64,000 nucleotides of DNA. Source: Bacteroidota bacterium. GTDB taxonomy: Bacteria; Bacteroidota; Ignavibacteria; Kryptoniales; JAKASW01. The stretch is from assembly GCA_021789975.1 (NCBI GenBank), contig JAJYIT010000010.1, forward strand, positions 55,044 to 119,043, given 5' to 3'. The position numbers were made by a program, and so were the translations under genes. Positions 63,437 to 64,000 of this stretch are shown one piece after another (the stretch's first letter is position 1; the number at the start of each line of letters is the position of its first letter). The notes beneath the pieces are model-generated. The model searched no databases and was not told the origin of the DNA. It was given only the letters and a program-made list of their open reading frames with translations.

Positions 63437-63950
63437 TACGGGTGGATGAAAAGCATGCAACTGTGGAAACTGTCTGTACCACCTTCCGTCGGTTTAAAGA
63501 ATTGCCATTCGCAAGAATAGACGGCTCCCAAAGATCGATAAACCCCTCCGGGGTTTCACGCTCTTTGCGAGGCGTCCGCCTTCGGCGGATGCCGATGGAA
63601 AACATTTGATAAACTCGCAATCGCCATCTGTTGAAACCTTTATCCCTTCGGGCCGCCCTCTACGCTGGCTCGTCCCTCGACTCTCCACCTTCGGTGGGTC
63701 GCTCAGGATGACTACCACTAATGTTTGTCCCACACCCGCGACAGTCACCCTGAGCGAGGAACTTTAGTTCCGAGTCAAAGGGCGCTCATGAAGGATATTC
63801 GCGACAATAATTGAAGAGGATTTTGTATCTCCATCAATAAGCTCGTCAAAAAGAAGCAAGTACAGAAAAAAGAGATTGGACGGGACCCCTTGCGTGAGAC
63901 AGTAAAAAAGGTTAATAAGGTGGAAGTTAATTCGAGAGGAGAACTTCACC
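63437..63950. other. 514-bp spacer rich in palindromes, before an insertion element
   Basis: This spacer holds the hairpin cluster described separately and the probable left end of an insertion sequence near 63876. No supported gene was found; several open frames cross it without ribosome sites. The region resembles a patch where repeat elements gather. Confidence 0.5.
63541..63771. repeat. Second cluster of palindromes, right edge of the accessory region
   Basis: The cluster contains AACCCC-TCC-GGGGTT (63541-63555), a long hairpin GGCGTCCGCC-TT-CGGCGGATGCC (63571-63593), CCACC-TTC-GGTGG (63685-63697) and GGAACT-TT-AGTTCC (63758-63771). An outer inverted pair built around CTCAGGATGAC and GTCACCCTGAG also spans 63698-63757. 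These are repeat-like units without coding content. Confidence 0.6.
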
Positions 63951-64000
63951 ATGCGAGAAGGACGCAGGAAATACACACGAGAGTTCAAAGTGAATGTAGC
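63951..64000 (+). mobile_element. Start of an IS3-family transposase gene, cut by the window edge
   Basis: The ATG at 63951 opens MREGRRKYTREFKVNV, matching the helix-turn-helix opening of IS3-family OrfA proteins (RRKYTREFK), with GAGGAG about ten bases upstream. The sequence GGGACCCCTTGCGTGAGACAG near 63883 could be the element's left end. The rest lies outside the window, so the family call is provisional. Confidence 0.65.

Noticed and set aside
1-64000. CRISPR array, rRNA operon, replication origin
   Set aside because: No regularly spaced short repeats, rRNA sequences or DnaA-box clusters were seen.

Overview
The window reads as a bacterial chromosome of medium GC content, most likely from the Bacteroidota/Chlorobiota (FCB) side, near the Ignavibacteria. 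The evidence is an S46 dipeptidyl peptidase, an M49 peptidase, a stand-alone HPr kinase next to hibernation factor and Xer recombinase genes, and a YbeY whose third metal ligand is Asp. Flagellar genes with a sigma-28 promoter and a sigma-70-like TTGACA/17/TATCTT promoter argue against a typical Bacteroidia member. The assignment is an inference; no rRNA gene is present.

Layout. 0-3.6 kb (minus): tRNA-Leu, tig, clpP, a 39-codon membrane protein and clpX form one proteostasis unit. 3.8-13.6 kb: thiL, then a long minus-strand run (GDPD, lipoprotein, YjbQ, RfbC, YajQ, valS, M23 peptidase, FAH hydrolase). 13.7-25 kb is rich in peptide use: OPT transporter, PepT, S46 peptidase, M49 peptidase and PepD, interrupted by a vapBC toxin-antitoxin pair. 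25.3-27.2 kb: DUF1697, ArsN-like acetyltransferase and ArsR, followed by two adjacent MITE-like elements. 27.3-37.3 kb (minus): flgM, a FliT/FlgN-like chaperone, fliD, fliS, fliC, a glycosyltransferase, a 1216-residue PAS/GAF protein ending in a degenerate receiver, and a PAS-GAF histidine kinase. 37.5-50.3 kb: tRNA-Ala, S20, housekeeping and hypothetical genes, a second MITE copy, isocitrate dehydrogenase, YchF, uracil-DNA glycosylase and a PflX-like radical SAM protein. 50.4-58.3 kb (minus): SDR, hprK, hpf, Xer recombinase, topA, smg, ybeY and a cold-shock gene.

58.6-64 kb is an accessory region bounded by clusters of palindromes. It holds a type IIG-like restriction-methylation gene with an in-frame stop at codon 22, a membrane protein, an HNH-nuclease-like gene and the left end of a probable IS3-family element cut by the window edge.

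The most distinctive non-coding signal is a small family of transposon-like elements without coding capacity. Two 137-bp copies 14 kb apart have matching terminal inverted repeats and 8-bp flanking duplications. A 170-bp relative lies directly beside one copy and has a perfect 8-bp duplication. Other features of interest are the degenerate receiver protein, the stopped restriction gene, and several phrase-like inverted-repeat spacers. Nothing here is a clearly complete new system. The restriction-membrane-HNH group and the PAS/GAF pseudo-receiver plus kinase pair are the best candidates for one.
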